A DNA stretch of 64,000 nt from Candidatus Latescibacterota bacterium. GTDB taxonomy: Bacteria > Latescibacterota > UBA2968 > SICM01. Below, in pieces: positions 20,233-29,115 of the stretch. The position numbers and the translations under genes were made by a program. The stretch is from the NCBI GenBank assembly GCA_009694805.1, contig SICM01000005.1, positions 1 through 64,000 on the forward strand. Direction: 5' to 3'. The first letter of the stretch is position 1. Each line of letters opens with the position of its first letter. Under the pieces are notes generated by a model. It was not told the DNA's origin. It was given only the letters and a program-made list of their open reading frames with translations, and did no database searches.

Positions 20233-21536
20233 TCCATCTTCAGTCGATCCAGAAGCGTCTCCGCCCGGAGGAGGTCCGTCGAGAAACTGGCGCTCACCTG
20301 CGAGGCCTGGTCGGCGATGACGGACGCCAGGACGCCGGGTTCTATAGCCGTCACCGTGCCGGATTCCGGGTCGGCCTCCTCGATCCCGATCCGATGGCCG
20401 GGGAGGGGGCCGGCGGCCTGGCGGAGCGCGCGGGCCTGCATGCGCCAGGTCGCCGCGGAGGCGGAGAGGTCCGCGATGCGGTCCCCATAGGTTTTGCGCC
20501 GGGGGGCATAGGCATCCCGCATCGCCCACAGCCATTCCCGGTTCTCCGAGAAGTACTGTCTGCGCGCCTCGTCCAGGTCCCGCGCGTGTTCCGGTCCTCC
20601 CGCCACCAGCCGTTCCGGTGTCCGGTGGGCGGCGAGATGACGCCACTTGCCCCCGCTGACGAAGGCCGTGGCCGTGGCCTCGGACCCCCACATCAGCAGG
20701 TCGCCATCCCCGCGCGACGAGAACCGGGGACGGAGGCGCCGACTGTGCTCCGCGCCTTTCAGGAGGTCCTCCAGCGCCCGCCGGGCCACGTCCGGGGGCA
20801 CCCGCACGTCCGAGAAGCCGGCGAGCCCCTCCACGAGGGCGCTGGACAGGATGCCGTGGAAGCGACGCTCCAGCATCTCCGGTTCCGAGAAGAGGTCGAG
20901 GTAGAGGTTCGGGCCGACAGCCGACATCACGCCCACCTGACCCGGCAGGCAGGGGAAGGACCTCAACGCCTGGCTGATCTCCGGATTTCGCCTCTCGAAC
21001 ACGGCGCAGAGGTCCAGCGTGGGGCTGGAGACCTTCGCGCGTCTGAGGAAGACTTCCACCTGCTCCCAGACGCGGCCCTGTTCGATCCGGCCGTCCCGGG
21101 CGAGCTGGCGCATCTTGTCCAGCCGAAGGGTCCAGGGGCAGACGGCATCCACATTGAACCGCTTCCCGTGCCGGGTCGGCTGCCCCCGCTCCACGCAGTT
21201 GACCAGGGCATAGCGGCTGGTCTGCGGGGGGATGAGGACATCGTGCTTGAGCGCCCGGTTCTGCGTCTGGCCCACGATGCACTCCGACTCCCCGCCGTAG
21301 AGGGAGACGTTCAGGGGGTTGGTGATGCGGACGGCGTCCTCGCAGGAGACCTCCTCGATCAGGGCCCCGCCGTCTCTGCCGTCCGACAGCGTGAGGATCG
21401 GAGGGGGACCTCCCTGGATGCTGGCCGGGAAGATCGGGTAGAAGACGGCCACGTGCGGAAGACGGCCCTCCCGGTCGGACAGAGGGGGGCCCATCCGGAC
21501 GCCCTCCAGGGCTGCTTTGATGATGTGGTCGCGCAT
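20229..21536 (-). CDS. ARPP-1/DUF6569-like domain protein
   Basis: EEVSCEDAVRITNPLNVSLYGGESECIVGQTQNRALKHDVLIPPQTSRYALVNCVERGQ resembles the ARPP-1 core. Confidence 0.6.
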   Translation of the reverse strand: MRDHIIKAALEGVRMGPPLSDREGRLPHVAVFYPIFPASIQGGPPPILTLSDGRDGGALIEEVSCEDAVRITNPLNVSLYGGESECIVGQTQNRALKHDVLIPPQTSRYALVNCVERGQPTRHGKRFNVDAVCPWTLRLDKMRQLARDGRIEQGRVWEQVEVFLRRAKVSSPTLDLCAVFERRNPEISQALRSFPCLPGQVGVMSAVGPNLYLDLFSEPEMLERRFHGILSSALVEGLAGFSDVRVPPDVARRALEDLLKGAEHSRRLRPRFSSRGDGDLLMWGSEATATAFVSGGKWRHLAAHRTPERLVAGGPEHARDLDEARRQYFSENREWLWAMRDAYAPRRKTYGDRIADLSASAATWRMQARALRQAAGPLPGHRIGIEEADPESGTVTAIEPGVLASVIADQASQVSASFSTDLLRAETLLDRLKME

Positions 21537-21545
21537 AAGGACCTG

Positions 21546-21622
21546 CGAATTACGAATTACGAATTGACGGACGAAAATTCGACATTCGACATTCGCTCCA
21601 TTCCGAAATCCGACATCGACAC
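21546..21622. repeat. Heptad array B
   Basis: CGAATTA CGAATTA CGAATTG ... TTCGACA TTCGACA TTCGCT ... TCCGAAA TCCGACA; 11 units in phase, inverted arms. Confidence 0.88.
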
Positions 21623-21623
21623 A

Positions 21624-22007
21624 TCAGGTGACACCCTGCTCCCGCGTCAGGGCCTCCCGGATCGCAGCGGAGACCTCCGATGTGAGGGTCTGGGACCTCT
21701 CCCGGAAGGCGTCGTCGATCTGTTTCACGATGCCCTTCATCTCGTCGATTCGACGGTTCATCTCCTGCACCTGTGCCCGCAGCCGCTCCTCGAAGACGAC
21801 CTCATAGCGGTGGAGCGTGACTTTGGAGGCGGTGTAGAAGATGGCCGCGGCCGTGGCCGCCTGAAGGCCCACAACGATGAGGAGAAGCCCGGCGTGCGCG
21901 GAGAGCCGGACGGCGTCCGGCGAGAAGAGCAGGCCGAGGAACAGCCAGACAGAGAACAGCGTGGCCGAGGCGAACAGGCCGATCCACATCCTGGCACGGG
22001 TGGACAT
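21624..22007 (-). CDS. Small membrane protein with C-terminal coiled coil
   Basis: Two hydrophobic segments then EERLRAQVQEMNRRIDEMKGIVKQIDDAFRERSQTL. Confidence 0.65.
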   Translation of the reverse strand: MSTRARMWIGLFASATLFSVWLFLGLLFSPDAVRLSAHAGLLLIVVGLQAATAAAIFYTASKVTLHRYEVVFEERLRAQVQEMNRRIDEMKGIVKQIDDAFRERSQTLTSEVSAAIREALTREQGVT

Positions 22008-22023
22008 AGAAAACTCCCAAAAA

Positions 22024-22130
22024 CGTGGATCGTGGATCGTGGATCGTGGATCGTGGATCGTGGATCGTAAAAATCAAGCTACGAGTCAGGGGAGGGGAGG
22101 GGGCGAATCACGAACCACGAACCACGAATT
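22024..22130. repeat. Heptad array C, inverted arms in a 5' UTR
   Basis: CGTGGAT x6 (22024-22065), CGTAAAA, spacer, CGAATCA CGAACCA CGAACCA CGAATT; arms complementary except one position per 7. Confidence 0.93.
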
Positions 22131-22141
22131 GATGTCTGACA

Positions 22142-22170
22142 ATTATATCCCGTAATCCTATCTCTGTCAA
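22142..22170 (-). promoter_or_regulatory. Consensus sigma70-type promoter TTGACA-N17-TATAAT
   Basis: Reverse complement of attatatcccgtaatcctatctctgtcaa; both hexamers exact. Confidence 0.8.
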
Positions 22171-22216
22171 GGGATTATTTGTCTTCGGATGCGCGGATCG
22201 TCTTCGGAATTGGATG

Positions 22217-22245
22217 TTGACAAGCCCGAAGGAATATGATAGATT
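22217..22245 (+). promoter_or_regulatory. Sigma70-like promoter TTGACA-N17-TAGATT upstream of yicC
   Basis: ttgacaagcccgaaggaatatgatagatt. Confidence 0.55.
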
Positions 22246-22315
22246 AATTATTTCAAATAAGATACAACCTCATGACAGGGTCGCGTTCTCATTCACAGGA
22301 CACCCAGAGGGCTTC

Positions 22316-23191
22316 ATGATCGCCAGTATGACGGGCTTTGGAAAAGGAGAGGCGTCGGACGGCCAGAGCCGGGCCGTGGTGGAGGTCCGGACGGTCAACA
22401 GCCGGTACTGCGACGTGGCTCCCCGGATCCCCCAATCCCTGTCGAGCCTGGAGCCGCGCCTGAAGGAGGTCGTGCAGGCCACGCTTTCGCGGGGGCGCAT
22501 TGAGGTGACGGTGCAGTTCGAGGGGGCGGGCGCCGGCGTCAGTGCGCCGATCCTGAACCTGGAGGTGGCCAGGGGGTACTGGGAGGGTCTGTCCCGCCTG
22601 AAAAAGACCTTTGGCATTGAAGGGGAGCCGGATATCGGGGCGGTAGCGGCCATGCCGGACGTGTTCCGATATGCCTCTGACGGCATCGACCTGGAGGCGG
22701 CGTGGGGGCTGATCGAGCGGGCGGTCTGTGCTGCGCTGGAGCAGTGCAACCGCATGCGACGGTCTGAAGGGGAGCTGCTTCGCAGGGATTTTGAGGCCCG
22801 CATCGAGGCGCTGGAGAAGCTTCTGCGGGAAGTGGAGGCCCTGGCCCCGGCCCGGGTGACGGCGGCGCGGGATCGTCTCCGGGAGCGGCTCGCGCAACTG
22901 CTGGCCAGCGAGGTCGATCCGGACCGTCTGGCCGCGGAGGTCGCCATCCTGGCCGACCGGATGGACATCACCGAGGAGTGCGTCCGGTTTCACAGCCACA
23001 ACGAACAGTTTCTCCGCTCGCTCGAACGGGATGAGCCTGTGGGACGGCGGTTGAACTTTCTCCTTCAGGAGATGGGGCGGGAGGCCAACACCATCGGGTC
23101 GAAGGCCAATGACGCAGCCATCGCCCACCTCGTGGTGGAGATGAAGGAGGAACTCGAGCGCCTGCGCGAGCAGGTGCAGAACGTGGAATGA
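22316..23191 (+). CDS. yicC: YicC family protein (endoribonuclease)
   Basis: MIASMTGFGKGEASDGQSRAVVEVRTVNSRYCDVAPRIP...C-terminal REANTIGSKANDAAIAHLVVEMKEELERLREQVQNVE. Confidence 0.93.
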   Translation: MIASMTGFGKGEASDGQSRAVVEVRTVNSRYCDVAPRIPQSLSSLEPRLKEVVQATLSRGRIEVTVQFEGAGAGVSAPILNLEVARGYWEGLSRLKKTFGIEGEPDIGAVAAMPDVFRYASDGIDLEAAWGLIERAVCAALEQCNRMRRSEGELLRRDFEARIEALEKLLREVEALAPARVTAARDRLRERLAQLLASEVDPDRLAAEVAILADRMDITEECVRFHSHNEQFLRSLERDEPVGRRLNFLLQEMGREANTIGSKANDAAIAHLVVEMKEELERLREQVQNVE

Positions 23192-23194
23192 CCC

Positions 23195-23815
23195 GTGCTG
23201 CGTCGAAAAGGGTTCACGCTCATCGTATCGGGCCCGTCGGGGGCCGGAAAATCGTCTCTTTGCCGCGCCATCGTCGCGGGGGACGCGGGCGTGGGGATGT
23301 GCGTGACGACCACAACGCGCCCTCCCCGACCCGATGAGGTGGAGGGGCGGGATCGGTTCTTCCTGAGCGAGGAGGCATTCCGGGAACGGGTCCGGCAGGG
23401 GGCGTTTGCCGAGTGGGCCTCCGTCCATGGTTTCCTCTATGGGACGACGCGTGAGGCCCTCCGCGCGGCGCAGGAACATCACGATGTCGTGATCCTGGAC
23501 GTGGACGTCCAGGGCGCGAAGCACTGGCGACAGCAGCTCCAGGAGGCGTGCGTGACCGTCTTCGTGGTCCCCCCCTCCCTGGCGGGGTTGAAGCAGCGGC
23601 TGATCGGCCGGGGCACGGACGCCGGGGAGGACCTCGAGCGGCGCATCGAGAACGCCCGGGAGGAGATGGCGCACGCCGGGTCGTATGGGTACCTGATCAT
23701 CAATGACCGGATCGAAGATGCGGTGAGCCTTCTGCGGGCCATCGTGGCGGCGGAACGCTGCCGGAGCATCCGGTACGAGGGGGACATCGTCAAGGAGATG
23801 ATGAGCGGTGAATGA
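23195..23815 (+). CDS. gmk: Guanylate kinase
   Basis: LIVSGPSGAGKSSLCRAIV; TTTTRPPRPDEVEGRDRFFLSEEAF. Confidence 0.95.
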   Translation: MLRRKGFTLIVSGPSGAGKSSLCRAIVAGDAGVGMCVTTTTRPPRPDEVEGRDRFFLSEEAFRERVRQGAFAEWASVHGFLYGTTREALRAAQEHHDVVILDVDVQGAKHWRQQLQEACVTVFVVPPSLAGLKQRLIGRGTDAGEDLERRIENAREEMAHAGSYGYLIINDRIEDAVSLLRAIVAAERCRSIRYEGDIVKEMMSGE

Positions 23816-23817
23816 GC

Positions 23818-23894
23818 GTTCAGCCGTCAGCATTTAGCGGTCAGCAAAAGACAAAAGCCTGATCGGTTTGGCTGATAGCTGATAGCTGATAGCT
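23818..23894. repeat. Heptad array L
   Basis: GTTCAGC CGTCAGC ATTTAGC GGTCAGC AAAAGAC AAAAGCC TGATCGG TTTGGCT GATAGCT x3; inverted arms. Confidence 0.92.
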
Positions 23895-23913
23895 TTTTCC
23901 AAAGGAGCTACGC

Positions 23914-24213
23914 ATGGTTGAAGTTTTTTTCTGGGAAGACCTGGAGCGCCAGAATGTCAATCCTTACGAGAGCGTGATCGGGGCTGCGCGGGAGGCCAGG
24001 CGAATCAACCTCACCAGGCGGGGGGAGAAGGGCCTGGAGGCTCAGGATAAACCGACGACGTTGGCCCTGAGGAGGGTGACGTCCGGGAAGGCGAAGCTCA
24101 CCCGCCTGTCTCCCAAAGAGATCGCAACCCTGGAAGAGGCCCATGCCAGTGTATCAAAGTCTGAGGGAAAAAAAGATCATTCTGGGGGTGACCGGGGGGA
24201 TCGCGGCGTATAA
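23914..24213 (+). CDS. rpoZ: RNA polymerase omega subunit-like
   Basis: NPYESVIGAAREARRINLTRRGE...PTTLALRRVTSGKA; between gmk and coaBC. Confidence 0.8.
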   Translation: MVEVFFWEDLERQNVNPYESVIGAAREARRINLTRRGEKGLEAQDKPTTLALRRVTSGKAKLTRLSPKEIATLEEAHASVSKSEGKKDHSGGDRGDRGV

Positions 24214-25357
24214 GTCGGTCGAGCTCCTCCGCCGGCTGAAGACCATGGGGGCCGAGGTGAGGGTCGTGATGACGGCCTCTGCGCGGGAGTTCGTCGGCCC
24301 TCTGACGTTCGAGGCGCTCTCCGGGCATCCCGTCCAGACCGAGATGTTCTCGAAGGAGGCAGCCTCCCCGATCCCCCACATTGCCCTGGCCCACTGGCCT
24401 GACCTGGTGGTGATCGCCCCGGCCACGGCCAACACCATCGGCAGGATCGCCTCGGGCCTGGCCGACGACCTGCTGTCCGCCGTGGTCATGGCCTCCACTG
24501 CCCCGGTGCTGCTGGCCCCGGCGATGGAGACGGATATGTACCGGAACCCCATCGTGACAGAGAATCTGTCCCGTCTGCGGGGCCTGGGTTACCGGACGGT
24601 GGGTCCGGGCACGGGCTTCCTGGCCTCGGGAGGCGAGGGGATCGGCCGGATGTCGGAACCGGAGGAGATCGCGGACGCCGTCCTGGACACGCTGACGTCC
24701 ACGGAGGAGTTCGCGGGGCGGCGCTTCGTGGTGACGGCCGGACGCACGGAGGAGGACATCGACCCGGTGCGGTTCCTGACGAACCGCTCCACCGGGAAAA
24801 TGGGCTATGCGGTGGCCGAATGCGCCCGACGGCGGGGGGCGGAGGTGACGCTGGTGTCGGGGCCGACCGAGCTCTCCGCGCCGCCGGGGGTGGAGGTCGT
24901 GAAGGTCCGGTCCGTGGCGCAGATGCGGGAGGCCGTGGTGGTGGCCTTCCCGGAGACGGACGTCCTGGTGATGGCCGCGGCCGTCCTGGACTTCCGGGCC
25001 AGGCAGGTGGCGACCTCCAAGATCAAAAAAACCGGAGCGGGGCTGACGCTGGAACTGGCGCCCACGGGGGACTTTCTGGTGGAATTGGGGAAGATCAAGG
25101 GAGAACAGATCCTGGTCGGGTTTGCGATGGAGACGGAGAACGGCGTGGCCAACGCCCAAAAGAAGCTGGAGGCGAAGAACCTGGATCTGATCGTCCTGAA
25201 CGATCTGACGGTGGAGGGGGCGGGCTTCGCGGTGGATACGAACGTGGTGACGCTGATCGACCGGGATGGGGCGGCCCAGGACCTGCCGAAGATGTCGAAG
25301 CGGGAGGTGGCTGACCGGATTCTGGACCGGGTGAAGGAGAAGCTGAAAGGAAAGTGA
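24143..25357 (+). CDS. coaBC: Bifunctional phosphopantothenoylcysteine decarboxylase / phosphopantothenate-cysteine ligase
   Basis: KKIILGVTGGIAAYKSVELLRRLK...APAMETDMYRNPIV...VTAGRTEEDIDPVRFLTNRSTGKMGYA. Confidence 0.95.
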   Translation: MPVYQSLREKKIILGVTGGIAAYKSVELLRRLKTMGAEVRVVMTASAREFVGPLTFEALSGHPVQTEMFSKEAASPIPHIALAHWPDLVVIAPATANTIGRIASGLADDLLSAVVMASTAPVLLAPAMETDMYRNPIVTENLSRLRGLGYRTVGPGTGFLASGGEGIGRMSEPEEIADAVLDTLTSTEEFAGRRFVVTAGRTEEDIDPVRFLTNRSTGKMGYAVAECARRRGAEVTLVSGPTELSAPPGVEVVKVRSVAQMREAVVVAFPETDVLVMAAAVLDFRARQVATSKIKKTGAGLTLELAPTGDFLVELGKIKGEQILVGFAMETENGVANAQKKLEAKNLDLIVLNDLTVEGAGFAVDTNVVTLIDRDGAAQDLPKMSKREVADRILDRVKEKLKGK

Positions 25358-25405
25358 AACGCGGCCCCCAGCCCTCCTCCATCCCAAGGGGCAAAGCCCT
25401 TGTCG

Positions 25406-25441
25406 CCCCCTCCCTCCCCCACACGTGGGGGGAGGGAGGGG
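25406..25441. repeat. C/G-rich intergenic hairpin
   Basis: cccctccctcccccac acgt ggggggagggagggg; near-perfect inverted arms. Confidence 0.75.
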
Positions 25442-25482
25442 TGTGGGGGTGGAAGGGGGGCGGTTGTCGTTTCACCGATCTT

Positions 25483-26187
25483 ATGGACGATCTCGATCAG
25501 GACATTCTGGAGACGCTCTCGATGGCCCGGCGCTACCTGCGGCAGAGGGCCGAGATGGGGGAGCGCGAGCTGCACGGCAGGGCCGGGCGGGCGAAGGGGG
25601 CCTCGTCGGATTCGGATTCGGATGCGGGGGAGGCGATGCGTCTCTTCTGCGAGTCCATCGCGGACTGCCAGAAGTGCCGGCTGGCGAAGGAGCGGACACA
25701 GGTGGTGTGCGGGTCGGGGAACGCAAAGGCGGGCCTGATGTTCGTGGGCGAGGGGCCGGGCCGGGAGGAGGACAAGACCGGGCAGCCGTTCGTGGGGGCG
25801 GCGGGGAAGCTCCTGACCCAGATCATCGAGGCGGGCCTGCAACTCCGGCGGGATGACGTGTACATCACGAACATCGTGAAGTGCCGACCGCCCGACAACC
25901 GGAACCCGATGCCCGACGAGATCGTCGCCTGTCACCCTTACCTTCTGCGCCAGATCGAGATCGTGAAGCCGAAGGTGATCTGCGCCCTGGGGAAGGTGGC
26001 GGCGCAGACCTTTCTTCAGTCCGACGAACCGATCGGGAAGCTCCGGGGGCGCGTCCACCCCTACAGGGACATCAAGCTGATCGCGACCTACCACCCGGCG
26101 GCCCTCCTGCGCAACGCGGCGTTGAAACGCCCGACGTGGGAGGACATGAAGCTGCTGAGGAAAGAATATGATGGGGTGGAATTATAG
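25483..26187 (+). CDS. Uracil-DNA glycosylase (family 4/5-like)
   Basis: CQKCRLAKERTQVVCGSGNAKAGLMFVGEGPGREEDKTGQPFVGAAGKLL...NIVKCRPPDNRNP...TYHPAALLRN. Confidence 0.93.
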   Translation: MDDLDQDILETLSMARRYLRQRAEMGERELHGRAGRAKGASSDSDSDAGEAMRLFCESIADCQKCRLAKERTQVVCGSGNAKAGLMFVGEGPGREEDKTGQPFVGAAGKLLTQIIEAGLQLRRDDVYITNIVKCRPPDNRNPMPDEIVACHPYLLRQIEIVKPKVICALGKVAAQTFLQSDEPIGKLRGRVHPYRDIKLIATYHPAALLRNAALKRPTWEDMKLLRKEYDGVEL

Positions 26188-26188
26188 G

Positions 26189-26259
26189 GTGCCACGTGTC
26201 CACGTATCACGTGCCACGTAAAACCTTACACCTTACACTTGGCACCTGGCACTTAATTC
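26189..26259. repeat. Heptad array D
   Basis: GTGCCAC GTGTCCAC GTATCAC GTGCCAC GTAAAAC CTTACAC CTTACAC TTGGCAC CTGGCAC TTAATTC. Confidence 0.9.
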
Positions 26260-26260
26260 T

Positions 26261-27631
26261 ATGGCTACCGAACGCGCTCTATCTACCGAACGTCTCCCCC
26301 CGCAGGCCGTGGATGTCGAACGGGCCGTGTTGAGCGCCATGCTCATCGACTCCGGCGCTGTGGGCGCGGTGGTGGAGATCCTCCCCGAGACCGCCTTCTA
26401 CCAGACGGCGCACCGGAAGATCTACACCACCATGATCTCCCTCTACGGGAAGGGGCAGCCGGTGGATCAGATCACGGTGGTGCAGGAACTCATGCGACGC
26501 CAGCACCTCGAAGAGGTGGGTGGGGTGGTCGCCGTGGCGCAGCTCGCCGGGGAGGTCGGGACCTCGGCCAACGCCGAGTACCACGCCAAGATCGTCCTGG
26601 AGAAGGCCCTGCGGAGGGAGATGATCAACATCTCATCGCAGGTCGCGGCGGAGTGTTACGCGGAGACGGAGGACGCGTTCCAGCTCCTGGAGCGCGCCGA
26701 GCAGAAGTTCTTCGGCCTGTCCCAGGGGGCCATCTCCAGGGGGTTCAAGCCCCTGGAGGGCATCCTCCACGAGACGTTCGAGCTGGTCGAGCGGGCGCAC
26801 AAGCGGGCCGGGGCGCTATCCGGGCTGACGACGGGCTACCGGGAACTGGACGAGTTGACCGCGGGGCTGCAACCGTCGGACCTGATCATCGTGGCGGGTC
26901 GGCCCAGCATGGGAAAGACCGCCTTCGGCCTCTGCGTGGCCCGGAATGTGGCGGTGAAGGAGAAGGTCCCGGTGGGGGTCTTCTCGCTGGAGATGTCGGA
27001 GCAGCAGATCGCGCAGCGGCTGCTCTGCGCCGAGTCCCGCGTGGACTCGCACCGCCTGCGGACCGGGCGGCTGTCGGACGATGAGTGGATGCGCCTGGCG
27101 GCCTGGAGCAGCAAGCTGGTGGAGGCCCCGATCTTCATCGACGACACGCCGGGCATCAGCGTCCTGGAGATGCGGGCGAAGGCGCGCCGGTTGAAGGCCG
27201 AGCACGGCGTGGGGCTGATCATCGTGGACTACCTTCAGCTTGTCACGACGCACGACCGGATCGACAACCGGGAGCAGGAGATCGCCAAGATCTCGCGGTC
27301 TCTCAAGGCGCTGGCCAAGGAGCTGAACACCCCGATGATTGCCTGCGCGCAGCTCTCCCGCGCCGTGGAGACGCGGGGCGGGGACAAGCGGCCGATCCTG
27401 AGCGATCTGCGGGAGAGCGGGAGTATTGAACAGGACGCGGACGTGGTGATGTTCCTCTACCGGCCCGAGGTCTACGGGGTGAAGGACGATCAGGGGAACG
27501 AACAGGAGGGGGTGGCGGAGGTGATCATCGGCAAGCAGCGCAACGGGCCTCTGGGCAGCGTGTTTCTGACCTGGTTGAGCGAGTACGGCCGGTTCGAAGA
27601 TCCGGAGATGTACCGGGAGGAACCGTTTTAG
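26261..27631 (+). CDS. dnaB: Replicative DNA helicase
   Basis: GRPSMGKTAFGLCVARNVA; LIIVDYLQLV; SDLRESGSIEQDADVVMFLYRPEVY. Confidence 0.97.
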   Translation: MATERALSTERLPPQAVDVERAVLSAMLIDSGAVGAVVEILPETAFYQTAHRKIYTTMISLYGKGQPVDQITVVQELMRRQHLEEVGGVVAVAQLAGEVGTSANAEYHAKIVLEKALRREMINISSQVAAECYAETEDAFQLLERAEQKFFGLSQGAISRGFKPLEGILHETFELVERAHKRAGALSGLTTGYRELDELTAGLQPSDLIIVAGRPSMGKTAFGLCVARNVAVKEKVPVGVFSLEMSEQQIAQRLLCAESRVDSHRLRTGRLSDDEWMRLAAWSSKLVEAPIFIDDTPGISVLEMRAKARRLKAEHGVGLIIVDYLQLVTTHDRIDNREQEIAKISRSLKALAKELNTPMIACAQLSRAVETRGGDKRPILSDLRESGSIEQDADVVMFLYRPEVYGVKDDQGNEQEGVAEVIIGKQRNGPLGSVFLTWLSEYGRFEDPEMYREEPF

Positions 27632-27717
27632 CAAAGGCGGAAGGATAAAGGATGAAGGCGGAAAGAGACCCTTTTATCCTTCATCCTTCATCCTTCATCC
27701 TTCATCCTTCATCCTTT
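27632..27717. repeat. Heptad array E
   Basis: Purine-rich left arm gcggaaggataaaggatgaaggcggaaag; right arm ATCCTTC x5 plus ATCCTTT (27676-27717). Confidence 0.93.
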
Positions 27718-27724
27718 CTTCGCA

Positions 27725-29077
27725 ATGAAGCGATCTTCCATCTACGTCTGTCAGACATGCGGGGCGGAGGCGTCCAGGTGGTTCGGGCGCTGTGCGGGGT
27801 GCGGGGCGTGGAACACGTGCGTCGAGGAGGGGGTCTCGACGCGACGCACGAAGGCCGGCGCCCAGGCGCGTAACCCACCGACGCCGATCACGGCGGTCTC
27901 CGGGTCTTCGGAGGCGCGGCAGTCGACGGGGATCGGGGAGTTCGACCGGGCGCTGGGCGGCGGCATCGTGGAAGGGTCGGCCATTCTGATCGGCGGCGAT
28001 CCCGGCATCGGAAAGTCCACGCTGCTGCTCCAGGCCTCGTCGGGCGTGGCGCTGTCGGGGAGTCGGGTGCTCTATGTCTCGGCGGAGGAGTCCCTCGGCC
28101 AGACGAAGATGCGGGCTCAGCGGGTCGGCGCCCTGTCCGAGAACCTGCTCGTCGCCTCCGAGACGGACGTGGAGGCCGTCTGCGAGCAGATCGCCAGCGT
28201 TCGTCCGGTCCTGGTCGTGGTCGATTCGATCCAGACCCTGTACCGGCCCGACCTGGAGAGTGCGCCGGGGAGCGTGAGCCAGGTGCGGGAGTGCGCCTCC
28301 CGTCTGGTCTCCCTGGCCAAGACCACGGGCGCGGCGGTCTTCCTGATCGGACACGTGACGAAGGAGGGGTCTGTGGCCGGCCCCCGGACGCTGGAGCACC
28401 TCGTGGACACGGTGCTCTATCTGGAGGGGGAACGACACGGGGCGTTTCGCATCCTGCGGGCGGCGAAGAACCGGTTCGGCTCGACGAACGAGATCGGCAT
28501 CTTCGAGATGCAGGAGAAGGGGCTGACGGAGGTCCGGAACCCCTCCCGGCTTTTCATCCCGGACCGGACCGGGAACGGATCGGGGTCCGTGGTCGTCTGC
28601 AGCATGGAGGGGACGCGTCCCCTCCTGGTGGAACTTCAGGCGCTGGTCGCGCGGACCGCGTTCGGTTATCCGCAGCGGGTGACCACGGGGATCGACGGAC
28701 GTCGGCTGGCCATCCTGGTGGCCGTGCTGGAGAAGCGGTCGGGCCTGGACCTGAGCGCGCAGGACATCTTTCTGAACGCCGCGGGCGGGGTGCGTCTGGA
28801 CGAGCCGGCTGTGGACCTGGGGGTGGCCCTGGCGGTCGTCTCCAGCTTCCGGGATCGCCCGGTGGACCGGGGGCTGGTGGCCATCGGCGAGGTCGGGCTG
28901 GGGGGGGAGGTCCGGCCCGTGGGGCAGGTGGACCGCCGGGTTGCAGAGGCGCATCAGCTCGGTTTCACCCGGTGCGTCGTGGCCAAGGAGAACCTCCGGG
29001 GACTCAAGGCCCCGTCCGGCCTGGAGGTGGTGGGCGTGGCCCAGATCGACGCTGCGCAGGAGGTCGTGTTCGGTTAG
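27725..29077 (+). CDS. radA: DNA repair protein RadA/Sms
   Basis: YVCQTCGAEASRWFGRCAGCGAWNTCVEE zinc finger; GGDPGIGKSTLLLQ; KNRFGSTNEIGIFEM. Confidence 0.97.
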   Translation: MKRSSIYVCQTCGAEASRWFGRCAGCGAWNTCVEEGVSTRRTKAGAQARNPPTPITAVSGSSEARQSTGIGEFDRALGGGIVEGSAILIGGDPGIGKSTLLLQASSGVALSGSRVLYVSAEESLGQTKMRAQRVGALSENLLVASETDVEAVCEQIASVRPVLVVVDSIQTLYRPDLESAPGSVSQVRECASRLVSLAKTTGAAVFLIGHVTKEGSVAGPRTLEHLVDTVLYLEGERHGAFRILRAAKNRFGSTNEIGIFEMQEKGLTEVRNPSRLFIPDRTGNGSGSVVVCSMEGTRPLLVELQALVARTAFGYPQRVTTGIDGRRLAILVAVLEKRSGLDLSAQDIFLNAAGGVRLDEPAVDLGVALAVVSSFRDRPVDRGLVAIGEVGLGGEVRPVGQVDRRVAEAHQLGFTRCVVAKENLRGLKAPSGLEVVGVAQIDAAQEVVFG

Positions 29078-29115
29078 TCGTGTTCGGTTAAATAAATTCA
29101 AAGAGGTCTTCAGAT

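Noticed and set aside
20173-21282. N-terminal 370 residues of ORF 19147..21282
   Set aside because: Shadow of the ARPP-1-like gene in another frame; the receiver domain begins near 20110.
25560-25640. ggattcggattcggatgcggg as a further array
   Set aside because: Period 6, short, and encodes an acidic linker (SSDSDSDAGE); likely ordinary linker sequence.
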